A stretch of 64,000 nucleotides of DNA, from positions 1-64,000 of the forward strand of contig JASGCO010000015.1 in the NCBI GenBank assembly GCA_030054095.1, given 5' to 3'. Shown here one piece after another: positions 23,917 to 32,555 of this stretch (position 1 is its first letter; the number at the start of each line of letters is the position of its first letter). This DNA is from Sediminibacterium sp. (GTDB taxonomy: Bacteria; Bacteroidota; Bacteroidia; B-17B0; Aurantibacillaceae). The notes beneath the pieces are model-generated. The model saw only the letters and a program-made list of their open reading frames with translations, searched no databases and was not told where the DNA came from. Position numbers and translations under genes: made by a program.

Positions 23917-24276
23917 ATGGCTTTTAACGAAAAATTATCCGACCGAATCCGGGAGGCCTTAATGAATGAGATGGATGTAGAAGAGAAGTACATGTTTGGA
24001 GGCGTTTGTTATATGGTAAATGGGAAAATGTCTGTTGGTGTGGTAGGTGAAGAGATGATGTGCCGTATTGGCGAGGCGAATGAATCAGTTGCTTTGGAGA
24101 GGAATGGGTGCCGCCCAATGGATTTTACAGGTCGCCCCATGAAGGGACATGTTTACGTTTCTGAAGTTGGCTTGAAACGAAAAGCAGACTTTGACTATTG
24201 GATTCGCTTATGTCTGGAGTTTAATGCTATTGCAAAAAAGGCGCCAAAAGCAAAAAAGAAGAGTAAGGAGAAGTGA
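23917..24276 (+). CDS. TfoX N-terminal-domain protein
   Basis: A 119-residue protein matching the TfoX/Sxy N-terminal domain. KYMFGGVCYMVNGKMSVGVV (about 24-43) is the family's MFGG.x.F..GKMF.gv motif, and GRPMKGHVYVSEVGLKRKAD the later part. It ends in a lysine-rich tail (KKAPKAKKKSKEK). TfoX regulates competence in some proteobacteria, but stand-alone N-terminal domains are widespread with no proven role. There is no competence gene nearby. It faces acetyl-CoA synthetase, with a shared terminator between them. Confidence 0.85.
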   Translation: MAFNEKLSDRIREALMNEMDVEEKYMFGGVCYMVNGKMSVGVVGEEMMCRIGEANESVALERNGCRPMDFTGRPMKGHVYVSEVGLKRKADFDYWIRLCLEFNAIAKKAPKAKKKSKEK

Positions 24277-24297
24277 TACTTGTTCTGAATTTTAAAC

Positions 24298-24325
24298 GTA
24301 AGGCCGCTGTTAAATGCAGCCTTAC
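24298..24325. terminator. Bidirectional terminator between convergent genes
   Basis: GTAAGGC (24298-24304) pairs with GCCTTAC (24319-24325) around a short loop, extended by an inner GC pair. It serves the TfoX-N gene on + and the acetyl-CoA synthetase gene on -. Confidence 0.6.
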
Positions 24326-24331
24326 CTCTTC

Positions 24332-26245
24332 TTAAATTCTCCCTTCTTTTATTATATCTACAAGTCCCGGATCTAATAAGGTAGAAGTATCGCCAAGGTT
24401 AGAAACATCACCCTCCGCTATTTTACGGAGAATCCGGCGCATTATTTTTCCACTGCGTGTTTTGGGGAGGCCCGGCACAAATTGTATTTTGTCAGGTTTG
24501 GCTATTGGGCCAATTATCCGGGATACAGTATGAGTAATGTCCTGTCTGGAAAGATGCGCATCGCCATGACTGCCATCATAAATCACATAGGCGTAAATGC
24601 CCTGCCCTTTTATATCATGCGGATAACCAACCACCGCGCTTTCTACCACACCAGCGTGCATGTTAATGGCATTTTCCACTTCCGCAGTACCAATACGGTG
24701 ACCACTTACATTCAGTACGTCGTCCACGCGACCGGTTATACGGTAATTGCCATTTTCATCCCGCAGACAGCCATCGCCGGTAAAGTAAAAGTTTTTATAG
24801 GTTGAGAAGTACGTTTGGCGGCAACGCTCATGGTCGTTGTATGTAGTACGAATCATGCCCGGCCATGGAAATTGAATGCAGAGGTTACCGCTCACCGTAT
24901 TCCCTTCTATCAAAGCGCCATTCTCATCCAGTAAACAGGGCTGAACACCCGGCAGTGGTAAGGTGGCATGCGCGGGTTTGGCAGGCGTTACGCCCGCAAG
25001 ATTCGAAATCATAACACCACCAGTTTCGGTTTGCCACCAGGTATCAACGATGGGGCAATTCCCTTTTCCTATGTTTTTATGAAACCAGTGCCAGGCTTCT
25101 TCGTTAATAGGTTCCCCAACCGATCCCAATGTTTTCAATGAACTCAGATCGCTTCCATTGACAAAATCAAGTCCAAAACCCATTAAACTACGAATGGCTG
25201 TTGGAGCCGTGTACAAAATGTTCACTTTAAACTTTTCAATAATTTGCCAGAAGCGGCCGGCATCGGGCCAGGTTGGCACCCCTTCGAACATAAGCGAAGT
25301 AGCGCCTGCGCTCAGTGGGCCATACACAATGTAGCTGTGGCCGGTAATCCAGCCAACATCGGCGGTACAAAAGTGAATTTGTCCTGGTTCGTATTGAAAA
25401 ACATTAACAAATGTGTAATTGGTCCATACCATATAACCAGCACAGGTATGTACTACTCCTTTCGGTTTACCGGTAGATCCGGAAGTGTATAAAATAAACA
25501 AAATGTCTTCCGCGTCCATTTCTTCCGCAGGGCAATCAGGATTACCATGCGTTTCTACTTTTTTAATCTCATCTTCCCACCAAATGTCCCGCCCTTTAAT
25601 CATACTTACCGGAGTCCGGGTACGTGTGGCTACAATTACTTTTTTTATGGTATGGTTTCCAATAAGGGCATCATCTACCACATCTTTTAATGGAATGGCT
25701 TTCGCGCCCCTGTAAGCTCCGTCGCAGGTAATAATGTATTCAGCTTTGGCGTCTTCTAAGCGGTCGGCAATGGCCTGAGCAGAAAAACCACCAAATATAA
25801 CGGAGTGAATGGCACCTATACGGGCACAGGCCAGTGTAGCAATAGCCAGTTCAGGAATCATGCCCATGTAAATACAAACCCTGTCGCCCTTTTTAACGCC
25901 ATTGTTTTTAAGCACATTGGCAAATTGCACCACTTTAAAATGCAATTCCTTATAAGTCAATACCCGGTGGTGCTCTTCCGGATCATTTGATTCCCAAATA
26001 ATGGCGGGAGTATTACCAATAGTGTCCAAATGCCTGTCCAGACAATTTTCAGTAATATTTAGTTTAGCACCGGTGAACCATTTTACATCCGGTTGTTCAA
26101 AGTTCCATTCTAGCACCTTATCCCATTTACGCTTCCATGTAAAATGCGACGCAACATCGCCCCAAAATTCTTCGGGCTGTTCTACACTTTTCTGATAGGC
26201 TTCTTTATAAGCTTGCAAGGTTTTGAGTTGATAAGGATAAGGCAT
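24332..26245 (-). CDS. acs: Acetyl-CoA synthetase
   Basis: Makes acetyl-CoA from acetate, ATP and CoA in the cytoplasm through acetyl-AMP. At 637 residues it has the normal length. YTSGSTGKPKGVV (253-265) is the AMP-binding P-loop. DTWWQTETGG is the family's A5-type motif that also sets substrate choice, with the Trp typical of short acyl groups. GDGCLRDENGNYRITGRVDD is the hinge region. RSGKIMRRILRKI near residue 605 holds the lysine that is reversibly acetylated in regulated members. The N-terminal ACAS_N region (EEFWGDVASHFTWKRKWDKV) is complete. The ATG at 26245 fits. It is a single-gene unit, bounded downstream by a terminator. Confidence 0.96.
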   Translation of the reverse strand: MPYPYQLKTLQAYKEAYQKSVEQPEEFWGDVASHFTWKRKWDKVLEWNFEQPDVKWFTGAKLNITENCLDRHLDTIGNTPAIIWESNDPEEHHRVLTYKELHFKVVQFANVLKNNGVKKGDRVCIYMGMIPELAIATLACARIGAIHSVIFGGFSAQAIADRLEDAKAEYIITCDGAYRGAKAIPLKDVVDDALIGNHTIKKVIVATRTRTPVSMIKGRDIWWEDEIKKVETHGNPDCPAEEMDAEDILFILYTSGSTGKPKGVVHTCAGYMVWTNYTFVNVFQYEPGQIHFCTADVGWITGHSYIVYGPLSAGATSLMFEGVPTWPDAGRFWQIIEKFKVNILYTAPTAIRSLMGFGLDFVNGSDLSSLKTLGSVGEPINEEAWHWFHKNIGKGNCPIVDTWWQTETGGVMISNLAGVTPAKPAHATLPLPGVQPCLLDENGALIEGNTVSGNLCIQFPWPGMIRTTYNDHERCRQTYFSTYKNFYFTGDGCLRDENGNYRITGRVDDVLNVSGHRIGTAEVENAINMHAGVVESAVVGYPHDIKGQGIYAYVIYDGSHGDAHLSRQDITHTVSRIIGPIAKPDKIQFVPGLPKTRSGKIMRRILRKIAEGDVSNLGDTSTLLDPGLVDIIKEGRI

Positions 26246-26643
26246 AAACGCGCTAAATTAATTATGAATGTCACTAAAATACTATTAAGAATTTATAAAT
26301 CAAACGATTTTAAAACGGAGTATTGGTAGTAGAATTAGGTACCATACACTTGCAAGATGGCATGATCAGTAGGAGTGGCATATCTGAATTTATGTGTGAT
26401 TTTTGTCAGGTGGGGTGTTGCCGATTCACAAAATACTTGCTGAATTATAAAACTGTACCTTTTACTCTGGGGACATTAAACGTCAAAACGCGGCCGAATC
26501 TATTAAATAGTGTTAAAAAGGCAGGCGTTTAGTCTTTTAAAAAAAGTGCTCATAAGGCACCTGAACCCTTAAAGACTCTATAAAAAGCTATAATCAGGCT
26601 TTTACGATCCTTGTTAAGTAGTATGTTCAAACATAGAAAATAG
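26246..26643. other. Intergenic between acs and the carotenoid operon
   Basis: About 400 bp without a recognised gene. An open frame at 26323-26532 on + has no family signature, and its codon use looks random, so I leave it out. GAAAATAGTTGGTA at 26635-26648 resembles the inner part of the IS256-type inverted repeat at 5905-5923, one A shorter; see findings. No decayed gene could be identified. Confidence 0.4.
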
Positions 26644-26674
26644 TTGGTAGTTTCTTTTTTGTTTAATATTTTTG
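26644..26674 (+). promoter_or_regulatory. Promoter of the carotenoid operon
   Basis: TTG at 26644-26646, 20 bases, TATTTTTG at 26667-26674: an exact TTG-N20-TAnnTTTG match. The ATG of crtI is 20 bases downstream. Confidence 0.7.
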
Positions 26675-26692
26675 ATAAAAGATTAAACAAAA
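26657..26692. promoter_or_regulatory. Operator-like inverted repeat around the crt promoter
   Basis: TTTTGTTTAAT (26657-26667) and ATTAAACAAAA (26682-26692) are perfect 11-bp arms separated by 14 bp. The -7 element lies between them and the expected start of transcription falls close to the right arm, so a bound protein would block RNA polymerase. Carotenoid genes in several bacteria are under light-responsive MerR-type (CarH/LitR) control. No such gene is in the window, so the regulator is unknown. Confidence 0.6.
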
Positions 26693-26694
26693 TA

Positions 26695-28188
26695 ATGTCA
26701 ACTATTGCAGTAATAGGAAGTGGATTTTCGGGACTTGCCGCCAGTACTTATCTGGGAAAGGCCGGATACGACGTGACCATTTTTGAGAAAAATGACCAGA
26801 TTGGAGGCAGGGCACGCGAATTTCAGGAAAATGGCTTTCTGTTCGATATGGGACCAAGCTGGTATTGGATGCCCGATGCGTTTGAAACGTTTTTTAACGC
26901 GTTCGGTAAATCGGCGGTTGATTTTTATGATTTGAAACAGTTAGATCCCGGGTTTCAGGTGTTTTTTGGAAACAAAGAAATCATTCCGGTGCCCGCAGGA
27001 AGAGAAGCCTTGAGGGAGTTATTTGAAGGTATTGAGGCAGGAGCGGCAAACAAATTGGATGCGTTTCTCGAAGAAGGAGCTTTTAAGTATAAGGTTGGCA
27101 TGCAGAATCTGGCGCATAAACCGGCTTTATCAATTATGGAATTTATGAATTACGAAGTGGTGTCTGGCGCTATTCGTACGCACATGTTCCGTTCCATGAA
27201 ATCGTATGTTCGCCGGTTTTTTAAAGACCCGCGTCTGGTCGCTATTATGGAATTTCCGGTTTTGTTTTTGGGGGCGAAACCTTCCAATATTCCGGCATTG
27301 TACAGCTTAATGAATTACGCGGCGCTGGAATTGGGAACGTTTTATCCCATGGGTGGTATGCATAAGATTGTGGAAGCTATGCAAACACTGGCTGTTGCCA
27401 ATGGGGTGAAAATCAGAACAGGTAGCAATGTTCAACAGATTGTAACGAATAACCAACTCGTTACGGGTATTAAAACCCAAACAGCTTTGTTTTCGTGTGA
27501 TGCAGTGGTAGCCACTGGCGATTATCACCATGTTGAACAGGCCTTGCTTGATAAACCACATCGTAATTACGATAACGCTTACTGGGATAAACGCATTATG
27601 GCACCCTCATCGCTGATCTTTTATCTGGGAGTTTCTAAGAAAATAAAAAAGCTTATTCATCATAATTTATTTTTTGACCGTGATTTTGACGCACATGCAA
27701 TGGAGATATACGATAATCCACAATGGCCTAAAGAGCCTTTGTTTTATGTATGTTGCCCTTCAAAAACAGATCCGGCAGTAGCGCCTGAAGGTATGGAGAA
27801 TGTGTTTGTACTGATTCCACTGGCTCCTGGTTTAACGGATACAGAGGAGCTGCGTGAAAAGTACTATGCCATTATTATGGAACGCTTAGAATCGGAATGT
27901 GAGGATCAGATTAAAGATTATGTGATTTATAAACGCAGTTATTGTATTAATGATTTTGTGTCCGATTATAATGCTTATAAAGGGAACGCGTATGGATTAG
28001 CCAATACCTTATCGCAAACCGCTGTACTAAAACCTTCTGCCAGAAACAAACACCTTGATAATTTATTTTATGCCGGACAACTAACCGTGCCCGGTCCGGG
28101 GGTTCCGCCGGCGCTTATTTCCGGTAAAATAGCGGCACAACAAGTCATCAACCAATTAAAACCAGTTAAACATGAAACACTTGTTTGA
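26695..28188 (+). CDS. crtI: Phytoene desaturase
   Basis: Desaturates phytoene to lycopene using FAD. The 497-residue protein opens with the dinucleotide-binding fold [20 protein letters not shown] and [10 protein letters not shown] (residues 5-39), the CrtI signature. It ends with [20 protein letters not shown], the conserved C-terminal FAD-contact motif. An open frame continues 17 codons upstream, but it would include the promoter, so the ATG at 26695 is the start. It overlaps crtB by 17 bp. It is the first gene of a six-gene operon read from a single promoter. Confidence 0.95.
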   Translation: MSTIAVIGSGFSGLAASTYLGKAGYDVTIFEKNDQIGGRAREFQENGFLFDMGPSWYWMPDAFETFFNAFGKSAVDFYDLKQLDPGFQVFFGNKEIIPVPAGREALRELFEGIEAGAANKLDAFLEEGAFKYKVGMQNLAHKPALSIMEFMNYEVVSGAIRTHMFRSMKSYVRRFFKDPRLVAIMEFPVLFLGAKPSNIPALYSLMNYAALELGTFYPMGGMHKIVEAMQTLAVANGVKIRTGSNVQQIVTNNQLVTGIKTQTALFSCDAVVATGDYHHVEQALLDKPHRNYDNAYWDKRIMAPSSLIFYLGVSKKIKKLIHHNLFFDRDFDAHAMEIYDNPQWPKEPLFYVCCPSKTDPAVAPEGMENVFVLIPLAPGLTDTEELREKYYAIIMERLESECEDQIKDYVIYKRSYCINDFVSDYNAYKGNAYGLANTLSQTAVLKPSARNKHLDNLFYAGQLTVPGPGVPPALISGKIAAQQVINQLKPVKHETLV

Positions 28189-29008
28189 TTCTGTATCGTT
28201 TGCAACGAGCAAACTTACAACACGAACCTATAGTACCAGTTTTTCGCTGGGGATTTATTGCTTAAATAAATTAATGCATACGCCCATTTATAATATCTAT
28301 GGGTTTGTGCGGTTTGCCGATGAGATAGTGGATTCTTTCCATGGCTATGATAAAGTGACTTTACTGAAAGAATTCCGCGAAGACACGTATAAATCTATTG
28401 AGCGGGGAGTAAGCCTTAATCCGGTATTAAACAGTTTTCAGGATGTGGTTAACCGTTACAAGATTGATCGTGAGTTGATTGATTGTTTTCTGGATAGTAT
28501 GGAAATGGATCTGGATCAGAGCGAACATTCTGAGGATTCCTATAAGACCTATATCCTTGGTTCTGCCGAGGTGGTAGGGCTCATGTGTCTTAAAGTGTTT
28601 ACAGACGGCGATAAAGCACTTTACGAAAAACTAAAACCGGCTGCCATGAAACTGGGGTCTGCTTTCCAGAAAATTAATTTTCTCAGGGATATTAAGGACG
28701 ATTACAAAACCTTGGGTCGCACGTATTTCCCGAATGTGGATATTGCCTTGTTAACCCAGCGCGATAAAGAAAGCATTGAAGCGGATATTGAAAACGATTT
28801 CAGAGAAGCACTTGAAGGGATTCGTCAGTTGCCACGCACTTCAAGGTTTGGGGTATATGTAGCCTATGTATATTATTACGCGCTCTTTACCAAAATCAAA
28901 GGGATCCCATCTTACCGCATCATGATGGAACGTGTGCGCATTCCTAATTATCAGAAAATAGGATTATTGGCGCGTTCTTATGTTAAACATAATTTTCATC
29001 AGCTATGA
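28172..29008 (+). CDS. crtB: Phytoene synthase
   Basis: Joins two geranylgeranyl diphosphates to phytoene. The 278-residue protein has both Asp-rich magnesium sites: DEIVD at 50-54 in [12 protein letters not shown], and D173-D177 in [18 protein letters not shown]. The length is slightly short for the family (about 280-310) but both sites and the C-terminal helices are present. The start at 28172 overlaps the end of crtI, and its stop overlaps the next gene by four bases (ATGA), so translation is coupled along the operon. No geranylgeranyl diphosphate synthase gene is in the window. Confidence 0.95.
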   Translation: MKHLFDSVSFATSKLTTRTYSTSFSLGIYCLNKLMHTPIYNIYGFVRFADEIVDSFHGYDKVTLLKEFREDTYKSIERGVSLNPVLNSFQDVVNRYKIDRELIDCFLDSMEMDLDQSEHSEDSYKTYILGSAEVVGLMCLKVFTDGDKALYEKLKPAAMKLGSAFQKINFLRDIKDDYKTLGRTYFPNVDIALLTQRDKESIEADIENDFREALEGIRQLPRTSRFGVYVAYVYYYALFTKIKGIPSYRIMMERVRIPNYQKIGLLARSYVKHNFHQL

Positions 29009-29505
29009 GGTATTTACTCTTTTTAATACTAATGTCTTCCCGCATTTTTTGTATGGCGGGAGAGGGCGACCTTTTGCATGTGCGAAACCTTTACTACAAG
29101 GCATCGGCTAACCGGGATGACGCGGAAGTATTTAATACATTTCTGACCGCGTCTCCCAATATTCATACATCTCTGCTGGAAGGATACAGGGGCATGTGTT
29201 ACATGATACGCGCCAATCATTCCTGGAATCCTTACAATAAACTGAGCTTTTTTAATAAGGGCAAAGATCTGCTGGATGGATCTATACAAAAAGCTCCTCA
29301 GAATATGGAACTGCGGTTTTTGCGTTTTTGTGTACAAACCAATGCGCCGGGATTTTTGGGGTATAGCGGAAAAATAGCGGAGGACAAGGCACTTATTCTG
29401 GCCTTATACGGAACCTGTGAGGACGCGGATTTGAAAAGCCGGGTTAGAAATTATTTAATGAGCAGCACGCATTGCACTGCTGCGGATAAGGAACGTTTAA
29501 AATGA
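29005..29505 (+). CDS. Exported protein of unknown function in carotenoid operon
   Basis: A 166-residue protein with a signal peptide (LLFLILMSSRIFCMAGEG). The mature part is helical, with a pattern that could be two TPR-like hairpins (LHVRNLYYKASANRDDAEVF, YRGMCYMIRANHSWNPYNKL). I do not recognise a named domain. It shares four-base overlaps (ATGA) with crtB before it and crtZ after it, so it is made together with the pathway enzymes. Export makes it unlikely to be a pathway enzyme itself; handling or placement of carotenoid in the envelope is possible, as inference only. Confidence 0.65.
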   Translation: MRYLLFLILMSSRIFCMAGEGDLLHVRNLYYKASANRDDAEVFNTFLTASPNIHTSLLEGYRGMCYMIRANHSWNPYNKLSFFNKGKDLLDGSIQKAPQNMELRFLRFCVQTNAPGFLGYSGKIAEDKALILALYGTCEDADLKSRVRNYLMSSTHCTAADKERLK

Positions 29506-29969
29506 TACTAATGGTAGTAAATGTATTGATTACATTAGCCGCGTTTGTGGCGATGGAAGGAGTAGCCTGGCTGGCGCATAAATACATTATGCACGGGCTG
29601 TTGTGGCATTTGCATAAGGATCATCATCAACCCACGCAGAACGGCGTTTTTGAAAAAAATGATTATTTCTTTGTGATATTTGCTTTGCCTGCTATTGTGT
29701 GTTTTTACATAGGCTACGATCAGTTCACCATTCCCTTTTGGATAGGGTTGGGAATTACCTTGTATGGAGCCGCTTACTTTTTTATTCACGATTTGTTTAT
29801 CCATCAGCGGATAAAAGTATTACGCCGTGCCAATGGCATGTATTTTAAGGCCATCCGTAAAGCGCATAAGGTACATCATAAGCACATGGGAAAGGAAGAG
29901 GGGGAGTGTTTCGGTATGTTGTGGGCACCCTTAAAATATTTCCGCGACGCAAAGAAGTATGCCAATTAA
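29502..29969 (+). CDS. crtZ: Beta-carotene hydroxylase
   Basis: Adds hydroxyl groups to the beta-rings to give zeaxanthin. The 155-residue membrane protein of the fatty acid hydroxylase superfamily has the di-iron histidine boxes: HKYIMHGLLWHLHKDHH (residues 26-42), HDLFIHQ (about 104) and KAHKVHHKH (about 123-131). Hydrophobic segments lie near 5-20, 55-72 and 76-98. The length is near the family's 155-175. Overlaps of 4 bp upstream and 11 bp downstream place it inside the operon. Confidence 0.93.
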   Translation: MILMVVNVLITLAAFVAMEGVAWLAHKYIMHGLLWHLHKDHHQPTQNGVFEKNDYFFVIFALPAIVCFYIGYDQFTIPFWIGLGITLYGAAYFFIHDLFIHQRIKVLRRANGMYFKAIRKAHKVHHKHMGKEEGECFGMLWAPLKYFRDAKKYAN

Positions 29970-30675
29970 GTACACATATCTGTTTATTAATGTAGGGACT
30001 ATTCTGGTACCTTTTATCTTTAGTTTTTACCCTACGCTTAAATTTCATAAAACCTGGAAGGCTTTTTTTCCGGCTAACCTTTTGGTGGCGCTGGTGTTTG
30101 TGGTGTGGGACATCATTTTTACCAAAGCAGGGGTATGGGGCTTTAACCCGGATTATTTATGCGGGTTGTATATTTACAATCTTCCCTTGGAAGAAGTATT
30201 GTTTTTTTTATGTATTCCGTATGCCAGTGTGTTTACTTATTACTGTTTTACCTTGTTTTTTAAGCGGGTGGCATTACCTGTAAAACCGGTAACAGGTGTT
30301 GTTATTCTTTTTCTATCAGTGGTTGCCATGTTTAATATGGGGCGGTTGTACACTTCTGTTACATTTTTAGCGCTAACGGGTTTTCTTGTGTTTGCGTTAT
30401 TGAATAAGCAGCCCTTAAAGTGGTTACCGCATTTCTACCTGAGTTATGCTGTTATTCTGCTACCGTTTGTGATTGTTAACGGAATTCTTACCGGATCGTG
30501 GATAGAGGAACCGGTGGTGTGGTATAACAATGCGGAAAATCTGGGAGTGCGCCTGTTAACCATTCCGTTTGAAGATGTGTTTTATGGTATGTTGCTACTT
30601 ATTTTAAATGTAGGATTGTATGAATGGTTCAGGCAACGGCAAGCATCGGGAACGGCTGCTGATCTTTCCGTTTGA
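29959..30675 (+). CDS. Lycopene cyclase (CrtYcd-type, single chain)
   Basis: A 238-residue protein with seven hydrophobic segments, matching the lycopene cyclase domain found as CrtYc and CrtYd in actinobacteria and fused in archaea and Bacteroidota. Two PLEE-like motifs are visible: NLPLEEVLFFLCIPY (about 74-88) in the first half and the degenerate NTIPFEDVFYGMLLLIL-like repeat near the C-terminus (IPFEDVFYGM). WGFNPDYLCG is also characteristic. It closes lycopene ends into beta-rings and so sits between CrtI and CrtZ in the pathway. It overlaps crtZ by 11 bp and the glycosyltransferase by 56 bp. Confidence 0.88.
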   Translation: MPIKYTYLFINVGTILVPFIFSFYPTLKFHKTWKAFFPANLLVALVFVVWDIIFTKAGVWGFNPDYLCGLYIYNLPLEEVLFFLCIPYASVFTYYCFTLFFKRVALPVKPVTGVVILFLSVVAMFNMGRLYTSVTFLALTGFLVFALLNKQPLKWLPHFYLSYAVILLPFVIVNGILTGSWIEEPVVWYNNAENLGVRLLTIPFEDVFYGMLLLILNVGLYEWFRQRQASGTAADLSV

Positions 30676-31741
30676 TCTGATGTCGCATTATTTGCGCTGT
30701 CTGGTTTTGGCCAGGCACTACCCGGAAGCGGATATCGTTTTCGCGGCATCTTCTAAATACGATGCGTTTGTTCACGAAGCTGGCTACAAAACATTTCCGG
30801 TAGAGCAGTTTGATCCGGTGAAAGTGATGACCTGTTCTGAAAAATTCGATTTTTCGTGGCTGAATGTAGCGGATATCGAACGAGTGTTTTTGTCGCAGGC
30901 AGAAGCGATCCGTATGTTGCGGCCCGATCGTGTGATTGGGGATACATCCCCCACGCTTAAAATGGCGGCAGAGGTAACAGGTGTTCCTTATACAGCGCTG
31001 ATGAACGGATACATGAGTCCTTATTACGCCTGTGTAAGGGCCTTGTCGCGCACGCATCCGGGGCATGTTCATTTATATAAATTGCCGCCCGCCATTCGCG
31101 ATACAATTATCCGCTTTGCGGAAAGAATATCGTTTCGTTTAGTGCATCAACCTTTTCGTAAATTACGCCGCAAGTACCGTTTAAAAAAAGTAACTGATTA
31201 CATGCGGGAAATGCAGGGCGATGATAACCTGTTATGCGATGAGCTTTGGCTTTTCCCGCAACGAAATTTGCCGGCTAACTATACCTGTATTGGCCCATTG
31301 CTTTACAAGGCCACTACAACTGCGGCGGACGATGCGTTTCTGTCGGCCTTGCCTGCCGCTAAAAAGCGCGTGGTGGTGTGTATGGGAAGTACAGGGAACT
31401 GGGAACAATTGGCATTTTTATCTTCGGAGAAATATTCGGATTATGTGTTTATAACGGCGGGTGATGCAAAGCGGTGCATCAGTGGCCATCATGTTGTGGC
31501 CCGGTCGTTTGTGTCGTTAGATCATGTGTTACCAGACAGCGCTTTATTAATTTGTCATGGTGGCAATGGTACCATTCATTACGGACTCAAATACAAAGTA
31601 CCTATGGTGTGTTTAACCAGTCATTTTGAACAGGAATGGAATGTTCAGCGGCTGGAGGCATTGGGCTTGGGTATTTCGGCTAATACTGATCCGGAGGCGT
31701 TGATTGATGCGGTTTTGAAACGTTTGCCCCACCTTTTGTAA
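30620..31741 (+). CDS. UGT-like glycosyltransferase, probable carotenoid glycosylation (CrtX-like)
   Basis: A 373-residue GT-B enzyme. The N-terminal RLLIFPFDLMSHYLRCLVLA and the C-terminal LICHGGNGTIHYGLKYKVPM followed by EQEWNVQRLEALGLG form the donor-sugar motif of UGT/MGT family members (H-G-G-x-G-T). The start at 30620 overlaps the cyclase gene by 56 bp. A later ATG at 30680 would cut into the first beta-strand, so 30620 is preferred. As the last gene of the operon, after the gene giving zeaxanthin, it probably attaches a sugar to the hydroxyl made by CrtZ. The donor and acceptor cannot be read from sequence. A GC-rich repeat follows downstream. Confidence 0.78.
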   Translation: MNGSGNGKHRERLLIFPFDLMSHYLRCLVLARHYPEADIVFAASSKYDAFVHEAGYKTFPVEQFDPVKVMTCSEKFDFSWLNVADIERVFLSQAEAIRMLRPDRVIGDTSPTLKMAAEVTGVPYTALMNGYMSPYYACVRALSRTHPGHVHLYKLPPAIRDTIIRFAERISFRLVHQPFRKLRRKYRLKKVTDYMREMQGDDNLLCDELWLFPQRNLPANYTCIGPLLYKATTTAADDAFLSALPAAKKRVVVCMGSTGNWEQLAFLSSEKYSDYVFITAGDAKRCISGHHVVARSFVSLDHVLPDSALLICHGGNGTIHYGLKYKVPMVCLTSHFEQEWNVQRLEALGLGISANTDPEALIDAVLKRLPHLL

Positions 31742-31806
31742 TGGGGGTGCCCTGAAGTGTCATGTATATGGCATAATCGGGGTTTAATGCCCAAAAAGGA
31801 CAGGTC

Positions 31807-31955
31807 ACCCTCCCCGTGAGGGACAGCAGCGGCAGCCCTGCGCGGCACTTTGCACGTCAGCGCACAGACAAGGAGGCGGCGGAACAGAGCCCCCGCAGGC
31901 TGATGCGATGCGGCAAAGGGTAAGCAGGCTATAGCGTATGGCCCGACCCCAACCC
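31807..31955 (+). repeat. GC-rich intergenic repeat, copy A
   Basis: Much more GC-rich than the flanks. It shares ordered blocks with 38097-38245 on the opposite strand: GGGACAGCAGCGGCAGCCCT then GCG, CAGCGCACAG, GGCGGCGG, CCCCCGCA, GCTGATGCGATGC, AGCAGGCTA and ATGGCCCGACCCC. The variable spacers between blocks suggest a structured RNA or a folded element rather than a coding region. Similar starts and ends (GGGA-AGCAG-GGC and GCCCGACCC) are, as I recall, common between genes in Bacteroidota. Fills most of the gap between two operons. Confidence 0.75.
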
Positions 31956-32045
31956 TATACAGTGAATGATTTTTAAATTGTCAATTCGCAATGGATAAAT
32001 TGTAAATCTCAAATACGTTGTTGGGGCACGGCCTCATCTTGTGTA

Positions 32046-32555
32046 TTACCACCCCGCAATTTCCCAGGTGCCCTGTACGCGCATAACCTGTTCCATTACA
32101 TCGCGCACGCAGCCCTCTCCGCCTTTATGTGGTGATACATACACGCAAAGGTCTTTTATTTCAATAGCGGCATCATTAGGGCAAACTGCCAGACCCACGC
32201 GGCTCATTACTTCGTAATCGGGCAAATCATCACCCATGTATAAAATTTCATCTTCTTTTAAATCGTGGGTATAGATGTAATCTTTATAACATTGTAATTT
32301 ATCACTTTGGTTTATAAAAATGTCCTGAATACCTGTTCTTTCCAGAGCTTGTTTTACAGCCACATTATTGCCCCCGCTGATAATAACAAGACGGTAGCCT
32401 TTTTTAACGGCCAGTTGCAGGGCATACCCATCTTTACTGTTCATGTTCCGCACCATTTCGCCGTTCAGCATCACCAGTACTTTGCCGTCGGTAAGTACAC
32501 CGTCCACATCAAATATAAAGGTTTTAATTTTTGTTAAGCGTTGTTTAAAATTCAT
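32046..32555 (-). CDS. kdsC: HAD phosphatase, KdsC-like (KDO 8-phosphate phosphatase)
   Basis: A 169-residue HAD phosphatase of the KdsC subgroup. IKTFIFDVDGVLTDG (residues 9-23) holds the nucleophile and acid/base Asp pair. VIISGGNN (58-65) gives motif II, and EILYMGDDLPDYEVM (104-118) motif IV. PHKGGEGCVRDVMEQ near the C-terminus is the KdsC-specific GGxGAVRE-type tail. KdsC makes KDO for lipopolysaccharide. It overlaps the Rossmann gene by four bases (ATGA) and ends the cytochrome c maturation operon. A general HAD role is possible, since close relatives act on other sugar phosphates. Confidence 0.82.
   Translation of the reverse strand: MNFKQRLTKIKTFIFDVDGVLTDGKVLVMLNGEMVRNMNSKDGYALQLAVKKGYRLVIISGGNNVAVKQALERTGIQDIFINQSDKLQCYKDYIYTHDLKEDEILYMGDDLPDYEVMSRVGLAVCPNDAAIEIKDLCVYVSPHKGGEGCVRDVMEQVMRVQGTWEIAGW

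Noticed and set aside
26323-26532. Open frame of 69 codons before crtI
   Set aside because: No recognisable motif and no ribosome site; probably chance.
29029-29337. Open frame on - inside the carotenoid operon
   Set aside because: Shadow of the gene at 29005; no family signature.
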